Positions 34,665-45,036 are shown, counted from the stretch's first letter. The stretch is 64,000 nt of DNA from Sphingomonas sp. HMP6 (GCF_013374095.1 NZ_AP022672.1:3241501-3305500); one strand, 5' to 3'. Notes: generated by a model not told the origin, from the letters alone. A program made the numbers and translations.

Positions 34665-36889
34665 GCACCACCAACACGCTGACGATGGACAAGCCGACGC
34701 CTGCGAGCCTGCTCGATACGGGCGCACAGGGAATCATCGGCAAGGGCCTCGACCGGGTCGAGGGGCCGCTCAAGGTGTCGGGTGCGGCAACCTATGCGGC
34801 GGAACATGCGATCGACAATGTCGCCTACGGCGTGCTCGTCGGCAGCAAGGTCGCGCGCGGCAAGATCGTGTCGGTCAATGCGGACGGCGTGCGCGGCCTG
34901 CCCGGCGTGATCGACGTCGTCACCGATTTCGCGACCTTTTTGCGCAATCCGCAGCAAGGCGGGGAGACCGAGGCACCGACCCAGGGCGTCGAGGACGTGC
35001 ACTATTTCGGCGAGATCGTCGCGATCGTGTTGGCCGAGAGCTTCGAAGCGGCGCGCGATGCCGCGCAGCAGTTGACCGTCACGTATGACAAGGCGGAGGG
35101 TCGTTTCGATTTCGAGGCGCTGAAGGGCGAGGCCGAAAAGGCGCCCCCGTCCGATCAGGTTCTGCCGCATTTCTCCGAAGGCGATATCGACACGGCGATG
35201 GCGGAGGCGGCAGTCTCGATCGACGTCACCTACACTACGCCGAGGCAGAACAGCGCCGCGATGGAGCCGCACGCATCGATCGCGATGTGGGATGAGCATG
35301 GCGCGTTGACGCTGTACGGATCGTACCAGATGCCGACTTCGGATGCGCAGCAACTCGCCAAGGCGCTTGGCGTGAGCGCGAAGAAGGTGCGGATCGTCGC
35401 GCCCTATATTGGTGGCGGCTTCGGCTCAAAACTCGGCATCGCGCCGGAATCGGTCGCGGCGGCGATTGCTGCTCGAAATCTCGGTCGCCCGGTCAAGGCG
35501 GTGATGGCGCGGCAACAAGTGTTCGATGCGACCGTCCGTCGTTCGAACACCGAGCAGCGGATGCGCCTTGGTGCCGATGCGAGTGGCAAGCTGACCGCGC
35601 TCGGCCATGAAACGCTGACCAGCAATCTGCCCGATGAGACCTTTTTCGAGCCGTGCGGGATTGGCACGCATTTCGCCTATGCCGCGCCCAACCGTCAGAT
35701 CGATCATGATGTCGTTCGGCTTGACTGGCTACTGTCGGGCTCGATGCGCGCGCCGGGTGAGGCGTCTGGGATGCTCGCGCTCGAATGCGCGATGGATGAA
35801 CTGGCCGAAGCCACGGGCCTGGACCCGATCGAATTGCGCCGGATCAACGAGCCCGAGAGCGACCCCGACACGCAAGCGCCGTTTTCGACGCGGCAGTTGC
35901 TGCGCTGTCTCGATGAAGGGGCGGCCCAGTTCGGCTGGGAAAAGCGCGGCAAGGCTGGCACGGTTCGCGATGGCGAATGGCTGATCGGTTTGGGCGTCGC
36001 CGCGGCGGTGCGTGGCAACATGCTGATGGAATCGTCGGCGCGCGTGACTCTTACACGCGGTGGCCAGGCGATCGTTGAGACCGCGATGACCGACATCGGG
36101 ACGGGTTCCTATACGATCCTCGCGCAGATTGCTGGCGAAATGCTCGGTCTGCCAATCGAGCGCGTCACCGTGAAGCTCGGCGATACCGACTTCCCGCCGG
36201 CGGCCGGTTCGGGCGGCTCGTGGGGTGCGGCGTCGAGTGGATCGTCGGTCTACCTCGCGTGCGAGACGATCCGCGAGCAGTTGGCGAAGGCGATGAAGGT
36301 CGATCCGGAGGCGCTGACGCTGAAGGACGGCGAGGCCATCGCCGACAATCGCAAGGTCTCGATCGGCGAACTGGCCGGGATCGACGGGATCGTCGCGACC
36401 GGCACGATTGCGCCCGGCAAACAGGAAAAGGCGACCAAACAGGCAGGCTATGGCGCGCATTTTGCAGAGGTCGCCGTGAATGTCGTGACCGGCGAAGTCC
36501 GCGTGCGGCGGATGCTCGGCGTGTTCGCGGCTGGGCGCATCCTCAATGAAAAGACCGCGCGCTCGCAATGCATCGGCGGGATGACCTTCGGCATCGGGGC
36601 CGCGCTGACCGAGGATTTGATCCACGATCCGCGCAACGGCAAGCTCGTCAACCACGATCTCGCCGAATATCACGTGCCGGTGAATGCCGATGTGCCGCAG
36701 CAGGAGGTCGTCTTCCTCGAAGAGCGCGACGTTCACGCCAACCCGATCCATGCCAAGGGCATTGGCGAGCTTGGCATCTCCGGCGCTGGCGCGGCAATCG
36801 CCAACGCCGTGTACAATGCGACTGGCGTGCGGGTGCGCGACTACCCACTTACGCTGGACAAGATCTTGGACGGCTTGCCCGCGGTTTGA
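34661..36889 (+). CDS. Molybdenum hydroxylase Mo-cofactor subunit, first copy
   Basis: A 742-aa molybdopterin-binding catalytic subunit (PaoC/XdhB-like). Motifs: [33 protein letters not shown] (cofactor binding), [40 protein letters not shown], and the catalytic-Glu motif [20 protein letters not shown] near the C-terminus. It overlaps the FAD subunit by 4 bp. A second gene of the same family follows after 30 bp, which is unusual. Confidence 0.93.
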   Translation: MSTTNTLTMDKPTPASLLDTGAQGIIGKGLDRVEGPLKVSGAATYAAEHAIDNVAYGVLVGSKVARGKIVSVNADGVRGLPGVIDVVTDFATFLRNPQQGGETEAPTQGVEDVHYFGEIVAIVLAESFEAARDAAQQLTVTYDKAEGRFDFEALKGEAEKAPPSDQVLPHFSEGDIDTAMAEAAVSIDVTYTTPRQNSAAMEPHASIAMWDEHGALTLYGSYQMPTSDAQQLAKALGVSAKKVRIVAPYIGGGFGSKLGIAPESVAAAIAARNLGRPVKAVMARQQVFDATVRRSNTEQRMRLGADASGKLTALGHETLTSNLPDETFFEPCGIGTHFAYAAPNRQIDHDVVRLDWLLSGSMRAPGEASGMLALECAMDELAEATGLDPIELRRINEPESDPDTQAPFSTRQLLRCLDEGAAQFGWEKRGKAGTVRDGEWLIGLGVAAAVRGNMLMESSARVTLTRGGQAIVETAMTDIGTGSYTILAQIAGEMLGLPIERVTVKLGDTDFPPAAGSGGSWGAASSGSSVYLACETIREQLAKAMKVDPEALTLKDGEAIADNRKVSIGELAGIDGIVATGTIAPGKQEKATKQAGYGAHFAEVAVNVVTGEVRVRRMLGVFAAGRILNEKTARSQCIGGMTFGIGAALTEDLIHDPRNGKLVNHDLAEYHVPVNADVPQQEVVFLEERDVHANPIHAKGIGELGISGAGAAIANAVYNATGVRVRDYPLTLDKILDGLPAV

Positions 36890-36919
36890 GCGGGCAGGCC
36901 AGGGGGGCGGAAAACATTT

Positions 36920-39139
36920 ATGGCCGATTACAAGATGGACGCCGATCACCCCGGCCTCGCGATGGACCGCGGGGTGCAGGGTGTTCTCGGTGCCGGCCTC
37001 GATCGCAGCGAAGGCGCATTGAAGGTCAGTGGTGCGGCTCGCTATGGTTACGAGCACCGCGTCGAGGGCGATGTCGCATACGGCTATCTCATCACCGCGC
37101 CTGCCGCTAAGGGCAAGGTGACGGGCTTTGACACCGATATCGCCCGTTCGCTCGCGGGCGTGATCGACATCATCGTCGATGATCCGCGCATCCCGCGTCA
37201 GGCCGCCGCGTTCGGCCCGGCGCATGCCGGTAATGACGAGATCGACCATTGGGATCAGGTCGTCGGCGTCGCGATTGCCGACAGTTTCGAGGCGGCGCGC
37301 GACGCGGCCAGGGCGGTCGTGGTGCATGTGACCGGCGAAGTCGGCAAGTTCGACACGATGGCAAACGTCGCCGATGCCAATCCGCCGCCCAAGGATTCGC
37401 GGCTGCAGGATGTCGCCAAGGGCGATATCGACGCGGCGATGGCGGCGGCGAACGCATCGGGCGGGGTGACGATCGACCAGGTCTATACCACCCCGAACCA
37501 GGTCCATGCCGCGATGGAACCGCACGCATCGGTCGCGGTGTGGGACGGCGACCAATTGACGCTGCATTCAAGCTTGCAGATCCTCGCCGTCGCAAAGCCC
37601 GTGCTCGCCAAGGCGATCGGCATTCCGGCGGACGAGGTGCGCATCCTGTCGCCCTATATCGGCGGTGGTTTCGGGTCGAAGATGCTCGGGCCGGAGGCGG
37701 TGCTGGCCGCGATTGCCGCACAGAAGATCGGTCGCCCGGTCAAGATCGCGATGGCGCGCGCGCAACTGTTCCACAACATTTACCGCCGTACCGATACGCA
37801 CCAGCGCATCCGGCTTGCCGCCGACAAGGACGGCAAGCTGCTCGCGCTCGCGCATGACAGCATCGTGAGCCAATGCCCCGATGGCGGCTTCATGGAACCG
37901 GTCGCGCTCGGCTCGCTCGCTTTGTACGAAGCGCCGGTGCGGCACTTCAGCCACAAGGTTGTAACGCTCGACATGGTGATGGCGGGGGCGGTGCGTGCGC
38001 CGGGCGAGGCGGTCGGCACGCTCGCGCTCGAAACCGCGATCGACGAAATGGCCGAGGCGCTGGGCCGCGATCCGATCGATTTCCGCAAATTGAACGAACC
38101 GTCGGTCGATCCGCTAACCGGCGCGCCCTTCTCGACGCGCGCGTTGGTCGAATGCCTCGATCAGGGCGCCGAAGCGTTCGGATGGGCCAAGCGCGCGCCG
38201 ACGCCCGGGCAATTGCGTGAGGGCGAATGGCTGATCGGCATGGGCGTCGCCGCTGCGGTGCGGATCAATTTGCTGGTCGATTCTGAGGCGCGCGTGACGC
38301 TCAAGCCCGACGGCCGCGCTTTGGTCGAAACCGACATGACCGACATCGGCACCGGCACCTACACCATCCTCGCGCAGATTGCAGGCGAAGCGCTGGGCTT
38401 GCCGATGGAGAGCATCGACGTCGTGCTCGGCGATACCGATCTGCCGCCGGGTGCGGGGTCGGGTGGATCGTTCGGCGCGGCAAGTGCCGGCTCGTCGGTG
38501 GCGCTGGCGTGCGAGGATGTCGTCGCGGTGCTGGCCGATCGGATGGAGGCGAAGCCCGAGGACATGACGCTCAAGGACGGGCATGCGGTCGCGGGCAACC
38601 GCCGCGTGCCGCTGGGCGATCTGGTCGGGGCCGAGGCCTTGGTCGGCAAGGGCAAGATTTCGCAAGGATCGAACGCCAAGACCTTCAGCCAGGCCGCGCA
38701 CGGCGCGCAATTCGCCGAAGTCGCGGTCAATGTCGTGACGGGCGAAGTGCGGGTGCGGCGGATGCTCGGCGTGTTCGAGGCAGGCCGCATCCTCAACGCA
38801 AAGCTCGCGCGCAGCCAGGCGATCGGCGGGATGATCTGGGGGATCGGCTATGCGCTGATGGAGGATGCCGTGCTCGACCAGCGTTACGGCCAGTTCGTTA
38901 ATCACGATCTCGGCGAATATCATATTCCGAGCCATGCCGACGTGCCGCCGCTCGACGTTTTGTTCGTTGAGAAGATCGACCGGCATGCCAACCCGATCGG
39001 GGTAAAGGGGCTGGGCGAATTGTCGATTTCGGGCGCTGGCGCGGCGGTGACCAACGCGATCTACAATGCCTGCGGGGTGCGGGTGCGCGATTTTCCGCTG
39101 ACGCTGGATAAGGTGCTGGCGGGGTTGCCGGAGATGTGA
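36920..39139 (+). CDS. Molybdenum hydroxylase Mo-cofactor subunit, second copy
   Basis: A 739-aa paralogue of the preceding subunit, alignable over its whole length: [72 protein letters not shown] and KGLGELSISGAGAAVTNAIY with the catalytic Glu retained. Both copies therefore look catalytically competent. Start ATG follows a GGGGGGCGG-rich segment. Possibly the two Mo subunits share one Fe-S and one FAD subunit to form two enzymes with different substrates. Confidence 0.92.
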   Translation: MADYKMDADHPGLAMDRGVQGVLGAGLDRSEGALKVSGAARYGYEHRVEGDVAYGYLITAPAAKGKVTGFDTDIARSLAGVIDIIVDDPRIPRQAAAFGPAHAGNDEIDHWDQVVGVAIADSFEAARDAARAVVVHVTGEVGKFDTMANVADANPPPKDSRLQDVAKGDIDAAMAAANASGGVTIDQVYTTPNQVHAAMEPHASVAVWDGDQLTLHSSLQILAVAKPVLAKAIGIPADEVRILSPYIGGGFGSKMLGPEAVLAAIAAQKIGRPVKIAMARAQLFHNIYRRTDTHQRIRLAADKDGKLLALAHDSIVSQCPDGGFMEPVALGSLALYEAPVRHFSHKVVTLDMVMAGAVRAPGEAVGTLALETAIDEMAEALGRDPIDFRKLNEPSVDPLTGAPFSTRALVECLDQGAEAFGWAKRAPTPGQLREGEWLIGMGVAAAVRINLLVDSEARVTLKPDGRALVETDMTDIGTGTYTILAQIAGEALGLPMESIDVVLGDTDLPPGAGSGGSFGAASAGSSVALACEDVVAVLADRMEAKPEDMTLKDGHAVAGNRRVPLGDLVGAEALVGKGKISQGSNAKTFSQAAHGAQFAEVAVNVVTGEVRVRRMLGVFEAGRILNAKLARSQAIGGMIWGIGYALMEDAVLDQRYGQFVNHDLGEYHIPSHADVPPLDVLFVEKIDRHANPIGVKGLGELSISGAGAAVTNAIYNACGVRVRDFPLTLDKVLAGLPEM

Positions 39140-39154
39140 CGACCGCTTTTGTTT

Positions 39155-39300
39155 CCCCCTCCCGCCTTCGCGGGAGGGGTAGGGGAGGGTCTTCTTCTTC
39201 CGCGACGCCTGAAAAAGACGACCCTCACCGACTGCGACTGGGGCCGCCTGAAGAAGGCGACCCAAGTCTCCGTTGCCTCTCCCGCGAAAGCGGGAGAGGG
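39155..39300. repeat. Family C palindromic element (long form)
   Basis: Arms CCCTCCCGCCTTCGCGGGAG (left) and CTCTCCCGCGAAAGCGGGAG (right) with a 95-bp interior that itself contains GGGCCGCCTGAAGAAGGCGA. The interior phrase recurs in the element at 57333 (GGGCCGCGTGAAGAACGCGA, then CCCAAGTCT). It lies between the second Mo subunit and the XdhC-like gene. Confidence 0.82.
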
Positions 39301-39318
39301 CACAGGAGTAGAAGAAGA

Positions 39319-40239
39319 ATGCCCGATAACGATACCGTCCTGACCGCCGCGCGCACTTGGAAGGGCGAGCCGCTCGCGCTCGCCACCGTGGTTTCCACCT
39401 GGGGTTCGGCACCGCGCCCGCGCGGCAGTCACATGCTGGTCCATGCCGATGGCCGGTTCGAGGGGTCGGTCTCAGGCGGCTGCGTCGAAAGCGACATTCT
39501 GGCCACCGCCGCTGACGTAATTGCGGGCGCGCCGTTTCAGCTCAAGAATTACGGCGTCGCCGATGCCGCGGCATGGGAAGTCGGCCTGCCGTGCGGCGGC
39601 GAGATTGCGGTGCTGGTCCAGCCCGTGTCGGCCGAGGGCTTCGACCCCGAACTGTTCGACCGTATTGCCGAGGCGCAGGCGGCGGGCAAGGCGCTCAGCG
39701 TCTCGACCGATCTCGCCAGCGGGCAAAGCTCGCTGCGTCCGCTCGAAGGGGCGGCGTTCGTCAACCGCTACGACCCGCCACGCCGCTTGCTGATCGTCGG
39801 CGCGGTGCAGATCGCCCAGGCGCTGGCGGGGCTGGCGCGCGAGCTTGGCATCGCCACGACGGTGATCGATCCGCGCGCACGCTTTTTGACCGAGGAGCGC
39901 TTTCCCGGCGTGACGCTCGATGATCGCTGGCCCGATGAGGCGGTCGAGGCGCTCGATCCCGGCCTCGCCAGCGCCGTTGTGACACTCAGCCACGATACCA
40001 AGATCGACGATCCCGCGCTGATCGCCGCGCTCGCGCGTCCGACCGCGTATGTCGGTGCGCTGGGATCGCGCCGCAGCCATGCCGCGCGGCGCGAGCGGCT
40101 TGCCGCAGCGGGGGTCTCGCAAGCCGATCTCGACCGAATCGATGCGCCGGTCGGTTTGGATATCGGCGCGATCGGCCCGGCGGAAATCGCATTGTCGGTC
40201 GCCGCCGCGATGGTCGCTGCGTTCAACCGCAAGGATTGA
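39319..40239 (+). CDS. XdhC/CoxI family molybdenum-enzyme maturation protein
   Basis: A 306-aa protein of the XdhC family, which binds Mo cofactor and promotes its sulfuration and insertion into the apo-enzyme. The N-terminal XdhC/CoxI domain has LATVVSTWGSAPRPRGSHML and GSVSGGCVESDI. The C-terminal XdhC_C Rossmann domain has RRLLIVGAVQIAQALAGLAR, VVTLSHDTKIDDPAL, YVGALGSRRSHAARRERL and APVGLDIGAIGPAEIALSV. AGGAG is upstream. Clearly dedicated to the adjacent molybdenum hydroxylase. Confidence 0.9.
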   Translation: MPDNDTVLTAARTWKGEPLALATVVSTWGSAPRPRGSHMLVHADGRFEGSVSGGCVESDILATAADVIAGAPFQLKNYGVADAAAWEVGLPCGGEIAVLVQPVSAEGFDPELFDRIAEAQAAGKALSVSTDLASGQSSLRPLEGAAFVNRYDPPRRLLIVGAVQIAQALAGLARELGIATTVIDPRARFLTEERFPGVTLDDRWPDEAVEALDPGLASAVVTLSHDTKIDDPALIAALARPTAYVGALGSRRSHAARRERLAAAGVSQADLDRIDAPVGLDIGAIGPAEIALSVAAAMVAAFNRKD

Positions 40240-40243
40240 GCGG

Positions 40244-40819
40244 ATGATGGCACCCGAGGATTGCGCGCTGGTACTGCTGGCGGCGGGACGGTCCGAGCGA
40301 TTCGGCGACGCCGACAAGTTGCAGGAGGACTTCCTGGGACAGCCGCTGGCGTTCCATGTCGTTACCGCGCTCGAGGAAATACCCTTCAAGGCGCGGATTG
40401 CGGTCTGTTCGAACACCGATCTCGATTTCGACAGTCGCGGCTACATCGCGGTGCAGAACGGCGCGCCGGAGGAAGGCATGTCCGGTTCGGTCGTGCTCGG
40501 GGTCGCGGCGGCACGCGCGCTGGGCTGCGCCGCGGTGGTGGTTGCGCTGGCCGACATGCCGCGCGTGACCGCCACGCATATCTATCGCCTGTTCGATGCC
40601 GCTGACGGCCCCGAAGCGGTGGTCGCGTCGAGCAATGGCGTGCACCCGACCCCACCCGCGCTGTTTGGGGCCGGGCAGTTCGACACGCTGCTCGAGCTTG
40701 AGGGTGACGCGGGTGCCCGCGATCTGATCCGCGCCGGCCGTCGCGTGATTGCGTCCGAGGCGGAGTTGCTCGATATCGACCGGCCCGCGGATCTGGAGCG
40801 GCTGCGCGCCTTGCGTTAA
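40244..40819 (+). CDS. MocA-like molybdenum cofactor nucleotidyltransferase
   Basis: A 191-aa NTP transferase: ALVLLAAGRSERFGDADKLQ (nucleotide-binding loop, LAAGxSxRFG..K), NGAPEEGMSGSVVLGVAAA, VVALADMPRVTATHIYRLF and the C-terminal DIDRPADLERL. This is the MobA/MocA family; MocA makes molybdopterin cytosine dinucleotide, the cofactor of PaoC/XdhB-type enzymes, which fits the neighbouring genes. It begins 4 bp after the XdhC-like stop. Its stop overlaps that of the convergent SDR gene by 4 bp. Confidence 0.88.
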   Translation: MMAPEDCALVLLAAGRSERFGDADKLQEDFLGQPLAFHVVTALEEIPFKARIAVCSNTDLDFDSRGYIAVQNGAPEEGMSGSVVLGVAAARALGCAAVVVALADMPRVTATHIYRLFDAADGPEAVVASSNGVHPTPPALFGAGQFDTLLELEGDAGARDLIRAGRRVIASEAELLDIDRPADLERLRALR

Positions 40820-41523
40820 CGCACGTAACTCGCGCCGTTCACGTCGAGCACCGCGCCGGTCATCGACGGCGGCGCGTCGAGCGCGAGGAAGCGCGTGACT
40901 TCTGCGACCTCCTCGGCCTGCGCGACTCGCCCCAACGGGATATCGGCGAGCAATCTGTCGCCGTCGCGGCTCGCCAGATAATCCTCCGCCATGCCGGTCA
41001 TGGTGAAGCCCGGGCAGACCGCGAAGGCGAGGATACCCTCTGCCGCATAACCGCGCGCGATCGATTTGGTCATCGCGACCATCCCCGCTTTGGCGGCGGC
41101 ATAATGCCAATGCTCGGGCGAGTCGCCGCGATATGCCGCGCGGCTGGCGATATTGATGATCCGTCCGCCGGATTTGCGCTCCTGCCAGTGGAGCACGGCA
41201 AAGCGGCACAGTTCGGCCGATGCGGTGAGGTTGACGCGCATCGTGCGCTTCCACTGCGCAACCCATTGTTCGTCGGCATGGGCGATCGGATTGGCCTCGA
41301 ACACGCCGGCATTGTTGATCAGCACGTCGACCCGCCCGACGAGCCGGTCCAGCGCCTCGTCCCACAGCAGGCGCGGGGCGGCTGGGTCGGCGAAATCTGC
41401 GGCGATGGCGGAGGCGGTCGCGGTGGTGGCCTGCCCGATGACATTCGCGCCCGATGCGTCGAGCGCGGCGAAGGTCGCAGCGCCAATCCCGCGCGAGGAA
41501 CCGGTAAGGAGGATGTTGGTCAT
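40816..41523 (-). CDS. Short-chain dehydrogenase/reductase
   Basis: A 235-aa SDR. The NAD(P)-binding TGSSRGIGAATFAAL (TGxxxGIG), VLINNAGVFEANP (NNAG) and the catalytic Tyr/Lys in HWHYAAAKAGMVAMTKSIA (YxxxK) are all present; SGGRIINIASRAAYRG holds the catalytic Ser. FabG-like, C-terminus TGAVLDVNGASYVR. The SDR substrate is not predictable; there is no fatty-acid synthesis context. Monocistronic, converging on the MocA-like gene. Confidence 0.88.
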   Translation of the reverse strand: MTNILLTGSSRGIGAATFAALDASGANVIGQATTATASAIAADFADPAAPRLLWDEALDRLVGRVDVLINNAGVFEANPIAHADEQWVAQWKRTMRVNLTASAELCRFAVLHWQERKSGGRIINIASRAAYRGDSPEHWHYAAAKAGMVAMTKSIARGYAAEGILAFAVCPGFTMTGMAEDYLASRDGDRLLADIPLGRVAQAEEVAEVTRFLALDAPPSMTGAVLDVNGASYVR

Positions 41524-41550
41524 GGGTTCGCCCTATCGCCCCGACCTGCG

Positions 41551-41613
41551 TCATGCCAGCGTCGGGGCACCCCACAAAGTATTACTTTACGGGGACCCGT
41601 AGACTGGCATCTC
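41551..41613. repeat. Imperfect inverted repeat upstream of the SDR gene
   Basis: ATGCCAG near 41553 pairs with CTGGCAT near 41606; inner GGGG/CCCC and AAAGT/ACTTT blocks also match around a short loop. A second hairpin, CCCCAGCTTTCGCCGGGG, lies at about 41644-41661. The 155-bp region 41524-41678 contains no gene. Confidence 0.6.
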
Positions 41614-41678
41614 GTGGTTGGGCGCGGTGGCTCTTTCACGACGACCCCAGCTTTCGCCGGGGTGACGAGCGGACGATC

Positions 41679-43046
41679 TTACGCCGCCACGCTGGCCGAG
41701 AAGGTATCCGCGGCGTTCTTCAGGCCACCCAGTCGATCGTCGACCTCGCCGAAATCATGCTCCAGCGTATCAATCTCCGCCGCGACATGTTCGGTATCCT
41801 CGCGGATCGCGGTGATCGTGTTCGACATCGAATCGGCGGCAAGTGCGGTTTCGTCGACCGCGGCGGTGATCGCGGTGACGGTCTGCGCTTGCGCTTCCAT
41901 TGCGAAGCGAATGCGGTTGGCGCTTTCCTGGACCTCCGCCACGGTCGATTTGATCGAGGCGTTGGTTTCGACGGTAGACCGCGTCGCCGACTGGATCGCG
42001 GCGATCTTGGCGGCAATGTCGTCGGTCGCGCGCGCGGTCTGGCTGGCCAGGCTCTTCACTTCCTGCGCCACGACGGCGAAGCCGCGCCCGGCATCGCCCG
42101 CGCGCGCCGCTTCGATCGTGGCGTTGAGCGCAAGCAGATTGGTCTGCCCGGCAATGTCGCGGATGAGGCCCAGAATCGATTCGATCGATTTGGCGTGATC
42201 GGACAAGGCTTCCGACATGCCGACCGCCGCGCCGGCTTGCGCCGATGCCCGCGTGGCAATCTCGGTCGCGGCTTCCACTTCTCCGCGCGCATCCTCGATT
42301 GCACGGATCAGGCCGGCGGCGGTCTGTGCCGCTTCGCGCATCGCCATCGCCGATTGCTCGGCCGCGGCGGCGACTTCGGTAGTCTTGCCGATCATCCCGC
42401 GTGCGGACCGCGCGGCCCCTTGCGCTTGCACGCGAATGCGGTTGCCGAGCGCGGCAGTCCCTGCGATCGACGTGGCGATCGTCTCGCTGAAATCGGCCGA
42501 GCGCGCCCGCCGTTCGGCGCGCGCCTGTTCGGCATCGCGCGCGCCCAGATGTGATGCCATGACGTCGGCCTCGACCAGGCCGAGCCGTTGCACGGCATCG
42601 GCCAGAGCCCGCATTCGTGGCGATCCGACCCCCAATTTGGCCTCGATCGTTTGCAGCGTGCGGCTGTGCGCGAAGCTCAGCGACGACAACAGTGCGGGCA
42701 GCGGGATCCCGGCTTTTTGCGAATCGGCGGCATGGCGATTGGCCATCCGCATCCAATCGTCATCAAAGGCGGCGGCATATTTGGCGCGGGTATATTTGGC
42801 GCTGTGGGCGACGCGAGTCGCTTTATAGTCGGGGGTGAAAAAGGGCCGGATATGCGCGCTGACCGGCAGCGACAGGTAATGGTCCCAGAACGCCCCAGCG
42901 ATCTCGGTCTCGTGCCCTTCGATCAATCCCGCGATTTCGACCGAGGCGGCGGCGATGCTGCCGTCCCAGTCATATTCTCTCACGCGCTGCGCGGCCGTGC
43001 GGTTTTCCCCGCTCCAGCCTCCTAGATTCGCGCTCTCCTGCGCCAT
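41679..43046 (-). CDS. Soluble methyl-accepting chemotaxis-type protein, globin-like sensor
   Basis: A 455-aa cytosolic receptor with no transmembrane segment. The N-terminal half (residues about 20-175) is helical with [20 protein letters not shown] and [20 protein letters not shown], suggestive of a globin-coupled (HemAT/protoglobin-like) sensor; haem binding is inference. The C-terminal signalling domain has the hairpin tip [20 protein letters not shown] followed by [12 protein letters not shown]. Start [10 protein letters not shown] with AAGGGA upstream. It follows a paralogue by 18 bp. Confidence 0.85.
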   Translation of the reverse strand: MAQESANLGGWSGENRTAAQRVREYDWDGSIAAASVEIAGLIEGHETEIAGAFWDHYLSLPVSAHIRPFFTPDYKATRVAHSAKYTRAKYAAAFDDDWMRMANRHAADSQKAGIPLPALLSSLSFAHSRTLQTIEAKLGVGSPRMRALADAVQRLGLVEADVMASHLGARDAEQARAERRARSADFSETIATSIAGTAALGNRIRVQAQGAARSARGMIGKTTEVAAAAEQSAMAMREAAQTAAGLIRAIEDARGEVEAATEIATRASAQAGAAVGMSEALSDHAKSIESILGLIRDIAGQTNLLALNATIEAARAGDAGRGFAVVAQEVKSLASQTARATDDIAAKIAAIQSATRSTVETNASIKSTVAEVQESANRIRFAMEAQAQTVTAITAAVDETALAADSMSNTITAIREDTEHVAAEIDTLEHDFGEVDDRLGGLKNAADTFSASVAA

Positions 43047-43064
43047 GTCTTTTCCCTTCAAGGG

Positions 43065-44420
43065 TTATGCGGCAACTTTCGCGACGAACTCGCTGGCGCT
43101 ATTCTTGAGCATACCAAGCTTATGATCGAGTGAATCGAATCCGCGACCGACATGGTCGATCTCGGAGGCGACGGTCTCGGTGTCTTCGCGGATCGCGGTG
43201 ATGGTGTTGGACATCGAATCGGCGGCGAGCGCAGTTTCATCGACCGCGGCGGTAATCGCGGTTACGGTCTGCGCTTGCGCTTCCATCGCATAGCGGATGC
43301 GGTTGGCGCTTTCCTGCACTTCGGCGACGGTCGATTTGATCGACGCGTTGGTCTCGACGGTCGATCGCGTCGCCGACTGGATCGCGGCGATCTTCGCGGC
43401 GATGTCGTCGGTCGCGCGCGCGGTCTGGTTGGCGAGGGACTTCACCTCCTGCGCTACAACCGCGAAGCCGCGCCCGGCGTCGCCGGCGCGCGCCGCCTCG
43501 ATCGTGGCGTTCAGCGCGAGCAGATTGGTCTGCCCGGCAATATCGCGAATCAGGCCGAGAATCGATTCGATCGACTTGGCGTGGTCGCTGAGCGTGTCCG
43601 ACATGCCGACCGCGGCCCCGGCTTGCGACGCGGCGCGAGTCGCGATTTCGGCGGCGGCTTCGACTTCGGTGCGGGCATCCTCGATCGCGCGGATCAGGCC
43701 GGCAGCGGTCTGCGCCGCTTCGCGCATCGCGACGGCCGATTGTTCGGCGGCGGCGGCGACTTCGCTGGTTTTGCCCAGCATGCCGCGCGCCGAGGTGGAT
43801 GTCCTGACCGATTGGCCGCGCAGCACTTCGGATTCCTGCGTCGCTTGCTCGACCGTGGCGGCGATGCCTTCGCGGAATTCGGTCGCCAGCCGGTCGCGCT
43901 CGCCCTGTGCGGTGAAGGCGCGGAAGGCGTTGTAGATTTCGACGGTGATCTCGGCTTCGAGGCCAGTCAGCCGCATCACGGTATCGATGAAGATCGGCAA
44001 GCGCGGATCATCGCCTTTGACCCGCTTGAACAGAATATCGAGTGCTGCACGGTCGCTCGCACAGGTCATCGACAACAAGGCCATGGTCGAGACCCCGGCG
44101 CGATAGCCCGATGCGACCGAGCGTTCCATCGATTCGACCCACAGCCGCCCGGACACGTCGCAGAAGCGATTGCGCAGATAGGTGACGCCGAGTTCGACCA
44201 TCTTGGCCTCTTCGTGCGGTTGCCAGCTTTGCTCGCCGGGACTGGCGCGTTTCCACTGCGCCCAGAAGGCGAGCGCAATTTCGCCGGCATCGGGTTCGAG
44301 CACGATCCACACCTCGCGCGCGGCCGATTCCAGCGAATTGTCGAAATCGAACGCGCGAAGCCGCGCGCGGATGTCGATCGTCGCGGCAACCATGCCGGGG
44401 GCGGGGAGCGTGTTGGTCAA
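43065..44420 (-). CDS. Soluble methyl-accepting chemotaxis-type protein, paralogue
   Basis: A 451-aa cytosolic receptor with TTG start ([16 protein letters not shown]) and GGAG 8 nt upstream. The signalling half is almost the same as in the downstream gene (residues about 225-450; [20 protein letters not shown] is identical), while the N-terminal sensor half has diverged ([40 protein letters not shown]). No membrane segments. Tandem duplication with a new input domain or rapid sensor divergence is the likely history. It is divergent from sdhC. No che genes in the window. Confidence 0.85.
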   Translation of the reverse strand: MTNTLPAPGMVAATIDIRARLRAFDFDNSLESAAREVWIVLEPDAGEIALAFWAQWKRASPGEQSWQPHEEAKMVELGVTYLRNRFCDVSGRLWVESMERSVASGYRAGVSTMALLSMTCASDRAALDILFKRVKGDDPRLPIFIDTVMRLTGLEAEITVEIYNAFRAFTAQGERDRLATEFREGIAATVEQATQESEVLRGQSVRTSTSARGMLGKTSEVAAAAEQSAVAMREAAQTAAGLIRAIEDARTEVEAAAEIATRAASQAGAAVGMSDTLSDHAKSIESILGLIRDIAGQTNLLALNATIEAARAGDAGRGFAVVAQEVKSLANQTARATDDIAAKIAAIQSATRSTVETNASIKSTVAEVQESANRIRYAMEAQAQTVTAITAAVDETALAADSMSNTITAIREDTETVASEIDHVGRGFDSLDHKLGMLKNSASEFVAKVAA

Positions 44421-44542
44421 GGCGAAACTCCGTGTAGGTGCCGCGCGGCAAAGCGTGCTCGGTTCACGCACCGGCCTAGTGCGATTTGGTTAACGCTGCG
44501 TAAGCGTGCGTGCGGCGCAATCGCGTTCGACGCTACAAACCT

Positions 44543-44556
44543 TGCATCGTGATGCA
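44543..44556. promoter_or_regulatory. Possible operator upstream of sdhC
   Basis: TGCATCGTGATGCA is an inverted repeat (TGCAT, 4-nt spacer, ATGCA) 57 bp before the sdhC start, in the only long spacer of the sdhC/chemoreceptor divergent region. A role as regulator binding site is conjecture; the repeat itself is seen. Confidence 0.3.
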
Positions 44557-44613
44557 CGCCGATTAAGAGGGCGGCACGTATCCCCACGATCATCCGACGA
44601 GGACGCTTTCGCC

Positions 44614-45036
44614 TTGGCCAGCCCCAGCAGCACCCGAACCGCCCGCGCCCGCCCGCTCAGCCCGCATTTGTCAGTGTGGAAACCGGGGCCGGCGATGATC
44701 GTCTCGATCCTCCACCGCATCACCGGCGACGGTATGGCGACGGTCGGCACGGTCGTGCTCGTGTGGTGGCTTGCCGCGATTTCGGGTGGTGCGGCAAGCT
44801 ATGCGACGTTCGAGCATGTCTTCATGGAATTCTGGGGCGGCGCGATCGGGTATCTGTTCGGGATCGGGCTGACGCTGTCGTTCTTTCAGCATCTGGCGAC
44901 GGGCGTGCGGCACTTCGTCCTCGATGTCGGCGCGAATTACGATCTGAAGGGCAATCGCGCCGGATCGATCGCGACGATGCTGTTTTCGGTCCTGGCGACC
45001 GCGGCCTTCTGGGCCTATTTGACGATGGTGAAATAA
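44614..45036 (+). CDS. sdhC: Succinate dehydrogenase cytochrome b556 subunit
   Basis: A membrane anchor of complex II, about 140 aa. The family motif RPLSPHLSVWKPGPAMIVSI then LHRITGDG is followed by three transmembrane helices, and FFQHLATGVRHFVLDVG contains the candidate haem-ligand His. A TTG start (LASPSSTRTARAR) with GAGG about 10 nt upstream gives normal length; earlier in-frame codons would add an atypical extension. First gene of sdhCDA, 1 bp before sdhD. Confidence 0.93.
   Translation: MASPSSTRTARARPLSPHLSVWKPGPAMIVSILHRITGDGMATVGTVVLVWWLAAISGGAASYATFEHVFMEFWGGAIGYLFGIGLTLSFFQHLATGVRHFVLDVGANYDLKGNRAGSIATMLFSVLATAAFWAYLTMVK

Noticed and set aside
35729..37567. 612-codon minus-strand open frame across the two Mo subunits
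   Set aside because: Spans two real genes and their spacer on the other strand; shows mirrored repeats of the paralogues rather than a protein family.
43152..44552. Long plus-strand open frame (466 codons) opposite the chemoreceptor gene
   Set aside because: It is the antisense of a clear MCP coding region; its composition (Arg/Gly/Asp-rich without motifs) is the usual shadow of high-GC codon bias.
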